From the NCBI GenBank assembly GCA_965662365.1, contig CBFIHR010000026.1:1-51094 (forward strand): a stretch of 51,094 nt of DNA, in the 5' to 3' direction. Made by a program: the position numbers and the translations under genes. This stretch comes from CAWVWD01 sp965662365 (GTDB lineage: Bacteria > Bacteroidota > Bacteroidia > Chitinophagales > Saprospiraceae). Under the pieces are notes generated by a model. It saw only the letters and a program-made list of their open reading frames with translations. It ran no database searches and was not told where the DNA came from. Positions 34,396 through 43,202 of the stretch are shown here, one piece after another. How positions within the stretch are numbered: the stretch's first letter is position 1; each line of letters starts with the position of its first letter.

Positions 34396-34503
34396 CATCC
34401 TTGTTCTAACCTCACAGAAATTAAACCAAAGCGAAACACTATTTTGAGAGGAGATTTTGAGGTATTAAACACCCATCAAAATCGTAAATTTTTAGCAGCG
34501 TCA

Positions 34504-35535
34504 ATGAAATTTTTCAATTTTTTTACACAAGAATTAGCAATTGACCTCGGAACGGCTAATACCCTAATAATCCGAGATGATCAAGTAGTGGTAGATGAAC
34601 CGTCTATCGTAGCTATAAATAGAAGAACAGGAGAGACTATCGCCGTAGGTAATAAGGCGATGCAGATGCATGAGAAAACGCATGAACACATTAAAACAAT
34701 TCGTCCTTTAAAAGATGGTGTCATTGCAGATTTTCAGGCAGCAGAAAGCATGATTGAGGGACTAATTAATATGTCCGGAATCAAAAGACACTTTCTGAAT
34801 CAGATGAAAATGGTTATTTGTATTCCTTCAGGTATCACGGAGGTAGAGAAACGTGCCGTTTTTGACTCTGCTGACCATGTTGACTCTAAGGAGACTTACC
34901 TTATTTACGAACCGATGGCAGCAGCTTTAGGTATTGGTTTAGATGTAGAAGAGCCGATTGGTAATATGATTATTGATATTGGAGGCGGAACGACAGAGAT
35001 TGCAGTCATTGCTCTTTCAGGGATTGTTTGTGATCAATCTATCCGCATCGCTGGCGATGAGTTCACGAATGATATTATGAATCATATGAAACGCCAACAT
35101 AACATCTTAATCGGTGAAAGAACAGCGGAGCAAATCAAGATTCATATTGGCTCGGCATTAACAGAGTTGGATAATCCGCCTGAGGATTTTTCTGTTAATG
35201 GGCGTGACTTGATGACTGGTATTCCGAAACAAATCATGATTAGTTATCCAGAGATTGCTGTTTGTTTAGACAAATCGATTTCAAAAATTGAGGAAGCGGT
35301 ACTGAAAGCATTGGAAAGTACGCCACCAGAGTTGGCAGCTGATATTTACAAACGAGGCTTATATTTGACAGGTGGAGGAGCATTGATTCGTGGCTTGGAC
35401 AAACGTTTACGTAAGAAAACAAAATTACCGGTTCATGTAGCAGACGATCCACTTCGTGCAGTTGTACGAGGTACCGGAATTGCCTTGAAGAATACAAATA
35501 AGTTCACTTTCTTGATTGATCGTCGAAGCGTTTAA
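34504..35535 (+). CDS. mreB: Rod-shape-determining protein MreB
   Basis: 343 residues from ATG 34504 (MKFFNFFTQELAIDLGTANT); the frame is open 20 codons further to a TTG, but MreB proteins begin here. Actin-like ATPase forming membrane-associated filaments that position the elongation machinery. Phosphate loop 1 is AIDLGTANTLI (D14), phosphate loop 2 is IIDIGGGTTEIAVIALSG, and the adenosine loop is LTGGGALIRGLDKRL. The amphipathic N-terminus FFNFF is a likely membrane anchor. First gene of mreB-mreC-mreD-PBP2-rodA. Confidence 0.97.
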   Translation: MKFFNFFTQELAIDLGTANTLIIRDDQVVVDEPSIVAINRRTGETIAVGNKAMQMHEKTHEHIKTIRPLKDGVIADFQAAESMIEGLINMSGIKRHFLNQMKMVICIPSGITEVEKRAVFDSADHVDSKETYLIYEPMAAALGIGLDVEEPIGNMIIDIGGGTTEIAVIALSGIVCDQSIRIAGDEFTNDIMNHMKRQHNILIGERTAEQIKIHIGSALTELDNPPEDFSVNGRDLMTGIPKQIMISYPEIAVCLDKSISKIEEAVLKALESTPPELAADIYKRGLYLTGGGALIRGLDKRLRKKTKLPVHVADDPLRAVVRGTGIALKNTNKFTFLIDRRSV

Positions 35536-35602
35536 TCAAGTAGAACAATCTGATGCCATAGCAAAAGCTTTGTTTAGCTTTCATCAGTAAAGAAAATTAA
35601 CG

Positions 35603-35633
35603 ATAGCAGACCCTTTCTATGAGCGTCTGCTAT
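35603..35633 (+). terminator. Hairpin between mreB and mreC
   Basis: ATAGCAGAC and GTCTGCTAT pair perfectly around 13 bases; the T-run is weak (TGATGTTTT). It may lower expression of mreCD relative to mreB. Confidence 0.5.
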
Positions 35634-35669
35634 TGATGTTTTAACCTTCCGAACAGAGTATCAAATGTC

Positions 35670-36506
35670 ATGCGGAATTTAGTTTTATTTTTTATAAAGT
35701 ATAATGCTTTCTTTGTTTTCATTCTATTAGAAATTATCAGTTTCTACCTGGTAGTTAATAATAATGAAAAGCAAAACCAAGTATTCGTAAGTTCTGCAAA
35801 TCAAATGACGGGCAGCTTCTACGAGCGATATGACAAAATCGTGAGTTATTGGAACCTAGGTGATGTGAATGCCGAGTTAGCCAATGATAATAAGCGTTTG
35901 ATGGAACAATTACCCAATGCTTATTTTGATGAAAATGTGGATACGGTCGAAGTGGTAGATACTCAATACTTACAGCAATACGAATATATTCCTGCCAAAG
36001 TTGTTAATAATTCTGTCAATCGTTACAATAATTATTTGACCTTAAATAGAGGGAAATCTCACGGTATTAAGTCCAATACTGGTGTGATTACGAATAACGG
36101 AATTGTGGGCGTCGTTCAGAAAGTTTCTAAAAACTATGCTGGCGTGATGTCTATATTGCATCATAATACTCGAATCAGTGCAAAGCTAAAATCAAGCGAT
36201 TACTTCGGGTCACTGGTTTGGAAGAAAAACGATGCACGATACATGTACTTAGATGCGATACCGAAACATGCAGAACTCGAAAAGGGCGATACGATAATCA
36301 CCAGTGGTTTTTCGACGATGTTCCCCGAAGGTATCATGATAGGAACAGTAAGCAAAGCCAAAATTATTGATGGAAGTAATTTTTATGAAATCAAGGTGCG
36401 TTTAAGTAGCGATATGAATAATTTGAACCATGTTTTTGTGGTGAATAATTTATTAAAAGAGGAACAAGAAGCCTTAGAAGAAGCCGTAAAGTTAGAAGAT
36501 GAGTGA
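35670..36506 (+). CDS. mreC: Rod-shape-determining protein MreC
   Basis: 278 residues. Bitopic inner-membrane scaffold of the elongasome. One N-terminal membrane segment (about 8-30), a coiled-coil stretch (about 60-95), then the MreC beta domains: VNRYNNYLTLNRGKSHGIKS, GVITNNGIVGVV, KLKSSDYFGSLVW and GDTIITSGFSTMFPEGIMIG. The length is normal for the family. The stop overlaps the mreD start (ATGAGTGA), so translation of the two is coupled. Confidence 0.95.
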   Translation: MRNLVLFFIKYNAFFVFILLEIISFYLVVNNNEKQNQVFVSSANQMTGSFYERYDKIVSYWNLGDVNAELANDNKRLMEQLPNAYFDENVDTVEVVDTQYLQQYEYIPAKVVNNSVNRYNNYLTLNRGKSHGIKSNTGVITNNGIVGVVQKVSKNYAGVMSILHHNTRISAKLKSSDYFGSLVWKKNDARYMYLDAIPKHAELEKGDTIITSGFSTMFPEGIMIGTVSKAKIIDGSNFYEIKVRLSSDMNNLNHVFVVNNLLKEEQEALEEAVKLEDE

Positions 36507-37011
36507 CGTTATAGTAGCTAATGTATTAAGATTTTTGGGATTGTTTCTAGTACAGGTCTTGATTTTGATAAATGTCGAAATCAATAATAGTTATGTAAAC
36601 CTATATATTTATCCTTTATTCCTGTTGTTGTTACCGATTCGGATACAAAAAGTAGCTTTGTTAGTCATTGCTTTTGTGGTCGGCATCAGTGTAGATATGT
36701 TTTATGATACGGCTGGCGTACATGCAGCGACCTGTGTTTTTATTGCCTATATTCGTTCAGGTATTTTGGCGGTTATTGAGCCTCGTGGTGGATACGAGCC
36801 AAATCATAAACCGACCAAAAATCAGTTTGGTGCAGCTTGGTTTTTTCAATACGTTGCTATTTTGTTGTTTATTCATTTATTCATAGTCTTTATATTAGAA
36901 GCCTTCACTGTCGTGGGGTTTGGCTTACTGTTGCTCAAGACTATTTTAAGTTTTATTTTATCTATGTTGTTGATTATTATCTACACCTATTTGTTTAATC
37001 CAAAAGTGTAG
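36499..37011 (+). CDS. mreD: Rod-shape-determining protein MreD
   Basis: 170 residues, nearly all hydrophobic with about five to six membrane segments. The call rests on its position between mreC and PBP2, the 8-base overlap with mreC and the short polytopic form typical of MreD; sequence conservation is weak in this family. It acts in the inner membrane as part of the elongasome. Confidence 0.85.
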   Translation: MSDVIVANVLRFLGLFLVQVLILINVEINNSYVNLYIYPLFLLLLPIRIQKVALLVIAFVVGISVDMFYDTAGVHAATCVFIAYIRSGILAVIEPRGGYEPNHKPTKNQFGAAWFFQYVAILLFIHLFIVFILEAFTVVGFGLLLLKTILSFILSMLLIIIYTYLFNPKV

Positions 37012-37254
37012 CACAACAACACTCCTATTTTAGAGTCTAGCCTATGAGATGCAAAACGATATGGCTATATATTTGAAGGAATTATGATAAGTGTCGTCAT
37101 CAAAAATAAGCAGTTTACTGATAAATGACGATAGGTTAGTTTTAATAAAACGATAGAAAAAGAATTATTGTAAAAAATGTGAGGCGGCAAGTGAGACGTA
37201 TTATTGATAAATGATTCTTACACTTTACAGCTCACATTTTACACTTCAAAAATT
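37012..37254. other. Gap between mreD and PBP2 with an inverted repeat
   Basis: AAAATGTGAG (37174-37183) and CTCACATTTT (37231-37240) pair perfectly with inner AAGTG/CACTT steps. The structure ends 14 bases before the PBP2 ATG. No gene or clear promoter. Confidence 0.5.
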
Positions 37255-39102
37255 ATGCAGCAAGATAATAATCAAAATAAAAGATACGTCATACAGGGAA
37301 TCTTCATCACTGTAGCTGCTATTTTATTATTAAAATGTTTTCAGCTACAAGTTCTCAGCGAATCGCAAGACGGAGGGGTGAAAAAAGAAACAATTTATGC
37401 TTCGAGAGGAACAGTCTTAGATCGTAATGGAAAACTCTTGGTCAATAATAATGGAATTTATGACCTATGGGTAACCTATAATCAAGTCGCTAAAGCAGAT
37501 ATTGATACCGCCAAATTATGTGACCTATTGAATATCAGTGTTGAGACGTTCGAAAAAAACATCAATAAAGATTGGGGCTATCGTTATCGAAAATATAAGC
37601 CCTTTGTATTTCTAAAAGCGATTTCACCAAAAGTATTTGCTCGATTTCAAGAGAGTATGTATGAGTTTCCCGGCTTTTATGTGGAGTTAAGAAACGTCCG
37701 TGGATATTCTTATCCTAATGGAGCGCACGTTTTAGGATATATCGGAGAAGTGAACCAAACACAAATTGATAACGACAAAGAACGATATTACAAATCGGGT
37801 GATTATATCGGTATCAATGGAATTGAATTGGCTTATGAAAAACAGCTTCGAGGTCAACGTGGGGTGAGTTATGTCTTACGAGATAAGTTAGGTATCGCAA
37901 GAGGAAGTTTCAAAAATGGGGAGCGAGATACGGCTGCTTTGTCGGGGTTAGACTTAGTCAGTTCGTTAGATATTGACTTACAGGCTTATGGCGAGGAATT
38001 AATGAAAAATAAACGGGGAAGCATCGTGGCTATCGAACCATCATCGGGTGAGATTTTAGCCTTAGTTTCTGCTCCGACTTATGACCCGAACCTATTGACA
38101 ATCAATAGAGATAGAGGAAAAGCATATTCCAATTTATTACAAGATAAAACACAGCCATTATTCAATCGAGCGATTTCGGCACAATATCCTCCAGGGTCTA
38201 TTTTTAAACCGATTATGTCTTTGATTGCTTTACAAGAAGGTGTCATTACGCCCAACAGAGGAGTCGTTTGTCGTGGGGGTTATATTTATCGAGGATTGAG
38301 AGTCGGTTGTCATGGTCACGCACCAGTCAACAACGTATCTCGGGCAATTCAATATTCTTGTAATGCGTACTACTGTCAAATTTTTAGAGAAACAATTGAT
38401 AAAAATGGTTTTTCTAATGCCGACAAAGGCTTAGATACGTTGGTGCAACACCTCTACGCTTTCGGAATGGGTAGAAAACTGGGAATTGATTTACCACACG
38501 AAACATCTGGAAACGTTCCAACAACAACTTATTATAATAAAATATATCGGGAAGGCGCTTGGAAATCGCCAACGATTATTTCATTAGGAATAGGCCAAGG
38601 GGAGTTTTTAGTCACACCTTTACAAATGGCAAACCTTACAGCTATTATTGCAAATCGAGGTTGGTATTACGTGCCGCATTTATCAAAAGAGTTTAAAAAC
38701 GATACTACTAAAATCCCACTAAAATATCGAACCAAGAATTACACAATGGTGGACAGACGACATTTCGCTCCTGTTATTCAAGGTATGCACGATGTCGTTT
38801 TGGCTGGTACGGCGAGAGTCGCACAAATTGAAGGAATTGACGTTTGTGGAAAAACCGGAACCGCCGAAAACCCACACGGAGCAGATCATAGTGTTTTTAT
38901 CGCTTTCGCTCCTAAAGACAATCCTAAAATTGCCATTGCGGTATTTGTAGAAAATGGTCGATACGGTGCGACACACGCTGCCCCGATTGCCAGTCTGATG
39001 ATTGAGCAATATCTTAATGGCGAAATTAGCGATAAGCGAAAATATTTAGAAGAACGAATGTTTAATTCTAATCTATTAACCAAAGGTCTGAAAAACGAAT
39101 AG
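37255..39102 (+). CDS. mrdA: Penicillin-binding protein 2, elongasome transpeptidase
   Basis: 615 residues from ATG 37255 (MQQDNNQNKRYVIQG). Cross-links peptidoglycan during side-wall growth. One N-terminal membrane anchor (about 11-30), the PBP dimerisation domain (RGTVLDRNGKLLVNN, FPGFYVELRNVRGYSYP, HVLGYIGEVN), then the transpeptidase domain. SxxK is PPGSIFKP (S315, K318), SxN is YSCNAYYC, and KTG is CGKTGTAENP. The pairing with rodA 4 bp downstream and the mre genes upstream identifies it as the PBP2 of elongation rather than the division PBP. Confidence 0.96.
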   Translation: MQQDNNQNKRYVIQGIFITVAAILLLKCFQLQVLSESQDGGVKKETIYASRGTVLDRNGKLLVNNNGIYDLWVTYNQVAKADIDTAKLCDLLNISVETFEKNINKDWGYRYRKYKPFVFLKAISPKVFARFQESMYEFPGFYVELRNVRGYSYPNGAHVLGYIGEVNQTQIDNDKERYYKSGDYIGINGIELAYEKQLRGQRGVSYVLRDKLGIARGSFKNGERDTAALSGLDLVSSLDIDLQAYGEELMKNKRGSIVAIEPSSGEILALVSAPTYDPNLLTINRDRGKAYSNLLQDKTQPLFNRAISAQYPPGSIFKPIMSLIALQEGVITPNRGVVCRGGYIYRGLRVGCHGHAPVNNVSRAIQYSCNAYYCQIFRETIDKNGFSNADKGLDTLVQHLYAFGMGRKLGIDLPHETSGNVPTTTYYNKIYREGAWKSPTIISLGIGQGEFLVTPLQMANLTAIIANRGWYYVPHLSKEFKNDTTKIPLKYRTKNYTMVDRRHFAPVIQGMHDVVLAGTARVAQIEGIDVCGKTGTAENPHGADHSVFIAFAPKDNPKIAIAVFVENGRYGATHAAPIASLMIEQYLNGEISDKRKYLEERMFNSNLLTKGLKNE

Positions 39103-39106
39103 AAAA

Positions 39107-40504
39107 ATGAGTGCAAGAACAGAAACATCAGCAAGGGAGATAGATTGGATCACTGTATCTATTTATTTAGGCTTAGTCCTGATAGGCTGGTTAATGATAT
39201 ATGCCGTCGGTTCAGGTGACAATCCTGACATATTCGATATGTCGGCTCGCCATGGAGTTCAGTTAGTTTGGATTGGCATTTCAGTATTCGCAGGTATTAT
39301 TATGCTAATTATAGAAAGTAGCTTTTATAAAACCTTTGCTTACATCTTCTTTGGTATTGCAATTGTGCTGCTGCTCAGTGTGCTGCTCGGAGGAACTGTG
39401 ATTGCCGGCTCAAAATCATGGTTAGTTTTGGGGCCAATCCGTATTCAACCGTCAGAACCGGCAAAAGCTGCGACCTGTCTGGCTTTAGCCAGTTACTTAG
39501 GTTCTTATAATGTTTCTTTACAGAATTTTCGAAATCAAGCCATTGCCTTAGGAATCATTGGGCTGCCGATGTTTTTAATATTATTACAAGGCGATGCAGG
39601 TTCTGCACTCGTCTTTTCGTCTTTACTTATTGTATTGTATCGAGAAGGTATGCCGCCGCCTTTGTATATTTTCGGAATAACAGTTACCATTTTTTCTATC
39701 GTTGCATTAATGTTTGAAATCATTTCTATCCATATGGGAATGATCATTCTGGGAACAGGTATATTAATAGCACAAGCAGGTAATAATAGGTTATTTTTAG
39801 GTTATTTGGCTTTAGTAATTGGTTCAGTTTTCTTAGCAAGAGAAGGCTATATTGTAGAAACTGCAATCGGCTTAGGCCTTTTATTTGTAGTATATTGGAT
39901 TTATCGTGTTCTAAAAGTCAAAAAACGACAAACACTTTATGCCTTAATGATTACCATGGTTGTCGGTGGCTTATATACGACTGTCGTCAATTACGGCTTT
40001 AATGAAATCCTACAACCGCATCAACAAGACAGGATCAAAGTCTGGCTAAAACCGAGTGAATGCGACCCCTTAGGGGCTTTGTATAATGTCACATGGTCAA
40101 AATTAGCCATCGGTTCAGGAGGCTTAGCAGGAAAGGGATTTTTGAATGGTACGATTACAAAATTAGATTATGTTCCCGAACAAGCAACCGATTTCATATT
40201 TTGTACCGTTGGAGAAGAACACGGATTTATCGGTTCGTTAGCTTTGATTACTCTATTTTTAATCTTGCTGTTACGGATTGTATTAATCGCAGAACGACAA
40301 CGTTCTCGATTTACAAGAGTTTATGCGTATGGGGTCGCCAGTATTTTATTTTTCCACCTTTTGGTAAATATCGGAATGACGTTAGGCATCATGCCGGTTA
40401 TCGGTATTCCGCTACCATTTATCAGTTATGGAGGTTCTTCCTTATTAGCTTTCACCATTTTATTAGGCGTTTTGATTCGCTTAGATGCCGATAAAGGAAG
40501 ATGA
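39107..40504 (+). CDS. rodA: Elongasome glycosyltransferase RodA (SEDS family)
   Basis: 465 residues with about 10-12 membrane segments. Polymerises lipid II into glycan strands together with PBP2. SEDS landmarks: GSKSWLVLGPIRIQPSEPAK, LQGDAGSALVF, the loop with HQQDRIKVWLKP, KLAIGSGGLAGKGF, EQATDFIFCTVGEEHGFIG, and GIPLPFISYGGSSLL near the C-terminus. It starts 4 bp after the PBP2 stop, which indicates co-translation. A terminator follows 24 bp later, ending the operon. About 465 residues is long for RodA but usual in Bacteroidota. Confidence 0.96.
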   Translation: MSARTETSAREIDWITVSIYLGLVLIGWLMIYAVGSGDNPDIFDMSARHGVQLVWIGISVFAGIIMLIIESSFYKTFAYIFFGIAIVLLLSVLLGGTVIAGSKSWLVLGPIRIQPSEPAKAATCLALASYLGSYNVSLQNFRNQAIALGIIGLPMFLILLQGDAGSALVFSSLLIVLYREGMPPPLYIFGITVTIFSIVALMFEIISIHMGMIILGTGILIAQAGNNRLFLGYLALVIGSVFLAREGYIVETAIGLGLLFVVYWIYRVLKVKKRQTLYALMITMVVGGLYTTVVNYGFNEILQPHQQDRIKVWLKPSECDPLGALYNVTWSKLAIGSGGLAGKGFLNGTITKLDYVPEQATDFIFCTVGEEHGFIGSLALITLFLILLLRIVLIAERQRSRFTRVYAYGVASILFFHLLVNIGMTLGIMPVIGIPLPFISYGGSSLLAFTILLGVLIRLDADKGR

Positions 40505-40527
40505 TTTTTTCGATAGAAATTAGATAG

Positions 40528-40566
40528 AAACAGCACAATTGATTTTTTCGGTTGTGCTGTTTTTTT
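40528..40566 (+). terminator. Terminator of the mre-rodA operon
   Basis: AAACAGCACAA and TTGTGCTGTTT pair perfectly; the stem runs into seven T. It lies 24 bp after rodA. Confidence 0.85.
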
Positions 40567-40666
40567 GTTTACTTTTGATAATATTTTAAAAATTGTCATA
40601 AATAAGAATCTAATCACCGAGATTTGGGACGCCCATGAATCGGTACAATTAATCAAAAATAAAAAA

Positions 40667-41692
40667 ATGATCATACGCTCAAAAGCACCTTTACGATTAG
40701 GTTTAGCAGGAGGCGGAACAGATGTCAGTCCATATTCGGATATTTATGGTGGTGCAATACTGAACGCTACCGTAAGTCTGTACGCTTATGCGAATATCGA
40801 ACCGACCAACGATGGAAAAATCACCCTGTATGCAGCTGATATAGACGAAAAACAAGTTTTAGACGCTACCGAGTTTTTAGAAATAGATGGCACATTAGAA
40901 TTACTAAAAGGCGTTTATAATCGAATCGTTAAAGATTTCACCAAAAAACCATTGAGTTTTAAGTTAACAACTTTTGTTGATTCGCCTTTTGGCTCAGGTT
41001 TGGGAACGTCTTCGACGATTACGGTCGCTATTATCGGAGCTTTCGCTGAATGGTTAAATTTGCCTTTAGGCGAATACGATATGGCACAATTAGCTTATGA
41101 AATCGAACGAGTTGACTTAGCGATGGCTGGCGGAAAGCAGGATCAATACGCTGCGACTTTCGGTGGATTTAATTTCATGGAGTTTTACGCTGACGACAAA
41201 GTTATCGTCAATCCGCTTCGTATCAAAGAAGATTACAGCAACGAATTAGGTTTAAATCTCTTGCTTTTTCACACAGGTACTTCTCGCCTTTCGGCAAAAA
41301 TTATTGAGAAACAAGCTCAAAATTTTGGTCAGAAAAAAGCCAACAAATCCGTAGAAGCGGCACATAAACTGAAAGAACAAGCTATCATGATGAAGGAAGC
41401 TTTGTTGACTGGTCAGTTTGATAAATTAGGCGATATTTTGGATTTTGGTTGGCACTACAAAAAACAAATGGCAGCAGGCATCTCCAATCCTGTGATAGAC
41501 GAAATCTACGACACCGCCCGAAAAGCTGGTGCAACAGGCGGAAAAATCTCTGGTGCTGGTGGCGGAGGATATATGATTTTCTATTGTCCAAAAAATACGC
41601 GCTACGATGTGATGAAAGCTTTAGCACCTTACGGCGGCGTTTTTAAACGCTATCAATTTACGAATAAAGGATTGACGACTTGGAAGTTGTAG
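40667..41692 (+). CDS. GHMP-family sugar kinase, D-glycero-D-manno-heptose-7-phosphate kinase-like
   Basis: 341 residues from ATG 40667 (MIIRSKAPLRLGLAGGGTD); the open frame extends back through the rodA terminator to a TTG and is not used. ATP-dependent kinase of a sugar or sugar phosphate. The first motif is APLRLGLAGGGTDVSPYSD, the ATP-binding GHMP motif is SPFGSGLGTSSTITVA (106-121) and the third is KISGAGGGGYMIFY. This opening is typical of HddA-like heptose kinases and of related fucose/mannose kinases; the substrate is not certain. The last 30 codons recur at 50398-50487, beyond an 8.7-kb insertion. Confidence 0.85.
   Translation: MIIRSKAPLRLGLAGGGTDVSPYSDIYGGAILNATVSLYAYANIEPTNDGKITLYAADIDEKQVLDATEFLEIDGTLELLKGVYNRIVKDFTKKPLSFKLTTFVDSPFGSGLGTSSTITVAIIGAFAEWLNLPLGEYDMAQLAYEIERVDLAMAGGKQDQYAATFGGFNFMEFYADDKVIVNPLRIKEDYSNELGLNLLLFHTGTSRLSAKIIEKQAQNFGQKKANKSVEAAHKLKEQAIMMKEALLTGQFDKLGDILDFGWHYKKQMAAGISNPVIDEIYDTARKAGATGGKISGAGGGGYMIFYCPKNTRYDVMKALAPYGGVFKRYQFTNKGLTTWKL
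41603..41692 (+). repeat. Left direct repeat: last 30 codons of the GHMP kinase
   Basis: This 90-base stretch and 50398-50487 match at 84 of 90 bases. Encoded peptides differ only at one residue (YDV versus YDI). The copies bracket the cassette region. Confidence 0.85.
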
Positions 41693-41698
41693 CAATGG

Positions 41699-41748
41699 AA
41701 AGCCGTCCCGCTTGTCCCCAAATCTCGGGAAGGAGTCGGGACGGCTTT
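41699..41748. terminator. Long GC-rich hairpin after the GHMP kinase
   Basis: AAAGCCGTCCCG and CGGGACGGCTTT pair perfectly, with a member of the CCTGTCCCGA repeat family forming the loop side. It lies between two convergent genes and ends both. Confidence 0.75.
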
Positions 41749-41753
41749 GTATT

Positions 41754-42236
41754 TTATTGCTTCATCACTTTTACAGTTTCTTTTGTTCCATCTTCAAACT
41801 CAAGAGCGAAGAAATAAATCCCTGATTCTAAATCCATCATATTAAAACGTTGTGTTCCCATCGTTCCATTTTGCTGTCCAACTTGCTGCCCAAGCATATT
41901 GAATACACTTAAATGATAGGATTGTTCCGTTTCAATATTAACAAAAGTCGTTGTAGGATTGGGGGAAATACTGAATTGTGCTGTTACTTTTAATTTTTCA
42001 TCATCTATAATGGTCGCATTTTTCAAAAATCCTCTTTCTTCTTTTTGATACGTATTGCTACCACAGAATGTACGAATTTGCGATTCAGTTTGAGGAGGAT
42101 TCGTGCCTTTGCAGGTGTTTGCAAATAGACTTTCTGTTTTAATCCTTGTATTTTGAAAAATATATGTGCTATTAGCACCTCCTAAAATATTGACTTCTCT
42201 TCCTGCTGTGATATTCAATAAATTACCATTTTGTGG
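41754..42236 (-). pseudogene. C-terminal part of broken T9SS protein, cassette copy 2 (sorting domain)
   Basis: About 160 codons continuing in the same frame as the segment upstream, separated from it only by TAA at 42237-42239. It contains NITAGREVNILGGANSTYIF, and ends with a complete type A sorting domain: FSISPNPTTTFVNIE, LSVFNMLGQQVG, FNMMDLESGIYFFALEF, KETVKVMKQ. No ATG start and no signal peptide, so it can only be exported as part of a longer product. It would be the tail of a protein of about 783 residues spanning 44105 to 41754. Confidence 0.75.
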
Positions 42237-43202
42237 TTAAATAATCACATTTTCGCCAATGTTGACCGTTTCCCATGCTAATACATCCGAAGTTACTGTT
42301 GTATTTTCTAAGTTAACGACATTTGGAATATTCGCATAAGGACTTGGTGTAAATGTATTTTCTAAATTATCATCAAATACAATATTTAAAGGATATGCTC
42401 CAACAAAGAGTACATTTTGTGTAGAGGCATCAGCATCAGACCGTTTTAGATTCGCATATAATTTAATTTTTATAGTATTTATATTTGGTAATGTTGGTAC
42501 AGGTATAGTATGGTCAATATTTTCTAAATCAAAATGTAAGTTTAATACATCATTCAAACAACTTACAGGAAGTCGTCGAGTAATCAATCTATTTCCTACT
42601 TTTTGAGCGATTAAGCCATCATAATCTGTTAGCTCAAAGTCATCAAGTAAACCATTAAACTCTAACACTAATTCACCTTCAACATCAGGAAAATTAGAAT
42701 TATCAAAACCTGCTGCATAATTAATCACATAATCCAATTCATCATTAAACTCAATCCAGTGATTACCAATACAGATTTCTTCTCTATCTTCTCTGTGACA
42801 TCTTTCTTCGTAGTCATATCTTATACTTGGTGTCTTTACCAAGTTAAAAATACCTAAAGTATTATTGTACCATGGTCGTTTTCGTACTGGTCTATTTACA
42901 TTATCAGAACCTGGTAACCAGAAATCTTGAGCGATATAAAGTTGATTAGAAGTTATTGTTCCATAATATTCACTTATTGATTGCGTCGTTAAAGGATGTA
43001 GTTCAATTGGACCCGAGCCATTATCTTTTTTACCACCTCCTACAAATAAATCAACAAATGCTAAAGCGGTAGAAACATAAGGAACAATCTCTAAAGCATC
43101 TCGCATAAATTCATTATCAATTAATGCTTGTTGAAATAAGGTTACTTTATCCTTATAATCCTGCTGTGTTTGAGTGGGTAAGTGTTTATTAATCTCTTTA
43201 AA
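42237..43202 (-). pseudogene. Middle part of broken T9SS protein, cassette copy 2
   Basis: In frame with both neighbours: a TAA at 43203-43205 divides it from the N-terminal part and a TAA at 42237-42239 from the sorting domain. The first ATG in the stretch is at 43106 (MRDALEIVPYV), but 32 open codons before it (FKEINKHLPTQTQQDYKD...) join directly to the previous stop. No signal peptide. Content: WIEFNDELDYVINYAAGF, LVLEFNGLLDDFELTDYDG, IKLYANLKR, LAWETVNIGENVII. The block AWETVNIGENV corresponds to AWESITINGNI in copy 1. Function unknown; a surface protein is likely. Confidence 0.7.

Larger units (their letters stand above)
34105..34503. other. Leader and promoter region of mreB
   Basis: No gene. 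TATATTTG at 34243-34250 fits the -7 box, giving a 5' leader of about 250 nt. The leader contains an AGGAGG-like stretch (34298-34303) not followed by any useful start and a long hairpin at 34357-34395. Confidence 0.55.

Noticed and set aside
34444..34503. N-terminal extension of MreB to TTG 34444
   Set aside because: MreB proteins begin with the short hydrophobic stretch MKFFNFF; the added 20 residues have no counterpart.
40565..40666. N-terminal extension of the GHMP kinase to TTG 40565
   Set aside because: The extension lies inside the rodA terminator and the family starts at the MIIRSKAPLRLG methionine.
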